Part shown: positions 6,801 through 7,100 of the stretch, piece by piece
How positions within the stretch are numbered: position 1 is the stretch's first letter
How the letters are laid out: every line of letters begins with the position of its first letter
From: an uncultured Clostridia bacterium
Lineage (GTDB): Bacteria > Bacillota > Clostridia > Christensenellales > Aristaeellaceae
Assembly (NCBI GenBank): GCA_946410395.1
Contig: CAMKAE010000114.1
Coordinates: forward strand, 1-7,100
Reading direction: 5' to 3'
Length of the DNA stretch: 7,100 nt
The notes under the pieces: generated by a model
Databases searched by the model: none
What the model was told of the DNA's origin: nothing
What the model saw: the letters and a program-made list of their open reading frames with translations, nothing else
Position numbers and translations under genes: made by a program

Positions 6801-7053
6801 TGCACAGAAAAGCAGGAGCTTCCTTCACCTGCCCCCGCAGGCGGTCTCCGCCCTGCTGCGCATCGGCCAGTGGCTGCTGGTGACCGCGGGCTTCTTCGCC
6901 TGGTGGATGGCGATCCAGCTGCTGCTGTCCCTGGTGCTGCTCAACATCTGGCACGTCCGCTTCACACAGATCCTGTTCCGCAGCATCTGGCTCACCGTCG
7001 CCAGCGGCGCGCTGTACGTCCTGGTCATGGTGCTGCGGGAGAAACGGAAATAG
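6790..7053 (+). CDS. Small two-helix membrane protein of unknown function
   Basis: I do not recognise this 87-residue protein. The first 26 residues are polar to amphipathic with several basic residues. Hydrophobic segments at about 27-51 and 60-82 are joined by a short loop (NIWHVRFTQ), and the protein ends in the basic tail REKRK. Basic residues at both ends predict a helical hairpin with N and C termini in the cytoplasm. The ATG lies 11 bases inside the end of the GH43 gene, in a different frame; the only ribosome-site-like run is GGGG at 6778-6781, so translation probably depends on coupling. That overlap, the clear membrane topology and the G/C-biased codons support a real gene. Its position suggests an accessory role in secretion, enzyme retention or transporter function, but this is speculation. 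Confidence 0.75.
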   Translation: MKNDAQKSRSFLHLPPQAVSALLRIGQWLLVTAGFFAWWMAIQLLLSLVLLNIWHVRFTQILFRSIWLTVASGALYVLVMVLREKRK

Positions 7054-7100
7054 CCTGTCAACCCAAAAATGCAATTTAACAGGACAGATTTTGACGAAAA

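Noticed and set aside
7054..7087. Possible terminator after the small membrane protein gene (CCTGT with ACAGG, or CTGTC with GACAG)
   Set aside because: Stems are only five base pairs with loops of 20 or more bases, and there is no proper T-run behind them. The true end of the operon may lie beyond the window.
7091..7096. TTGACG resembling a -35 element of a downstream promoter
   Set aside because: The matching -10 position lies outside the window, so a single hexamer cannot support a promoter call.

Overview
The window is an arabinan-utilisation locus from a G+C-rich, probably Gram-positive bacterium. The genes have strongly G/C-biased third codon positions, while the only real intergenic region is AT-rich. 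It carries a sigma-A type promoter (TTGACA, 17 bp, TATCAT) and a strong GGAGG ribosome binding site in front of a GTG start. Large ABC-transporter binding proteins with N-terminal beta-sandwich modules are familiar from Bacillota such as Paenibacillus and gut Clostridia. A G+C-rich gut or rumen clostridial lineage is therefore my best guess. This is inference; the window contains no rRNA or other taxonomic marker.

Layout. Bases 1-2473 (minus strand, cut by the left edge) encode the first 824 residues of a very large secreted sugar-binding protein: signal peptide, three beta-sandwich modules (the first two an internal duplication), a helical linker and the start of a family 1 solute-binding domain. 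Bases 2474-2652 are a divergent control region with a near-consensus minus-strand promoter, a 20-bp dyad just downstream of its predicted start, and weaker candidates for a plus-strand promoter, CcpA sites and a leader hairpin. Three overlapping plus-strand genes follow: a secreted long-form GH51 alpha-L-arabinofuranosidase (2653-5274), a secreted GH43 endo-arabinanase with a C-terminal beta-barrel domain (5271-6800), and an 87-residue two-helix membrane protein of unknown role (6790-7053). The last 47 bases hold no gene.

How it fits together. The GH43 enzyme would cut the alpha-1,5-linked arabinan backbone outside the cell, and the GH51 enzyme would release arabinofuranose from side chains or oligosaccharide ends. 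The divergent binding protein would capture the products for an ABC importer whose permease genes probably lie beyond the left edge. ATGA and 11-base overlaps tie the plus-strand genes into one translationally coupled operon, including the small membrane protein. Enzyme family assignments are well supported by catalytic motifs. Exact substrate, the regulator and the small protein's role are not visible here.
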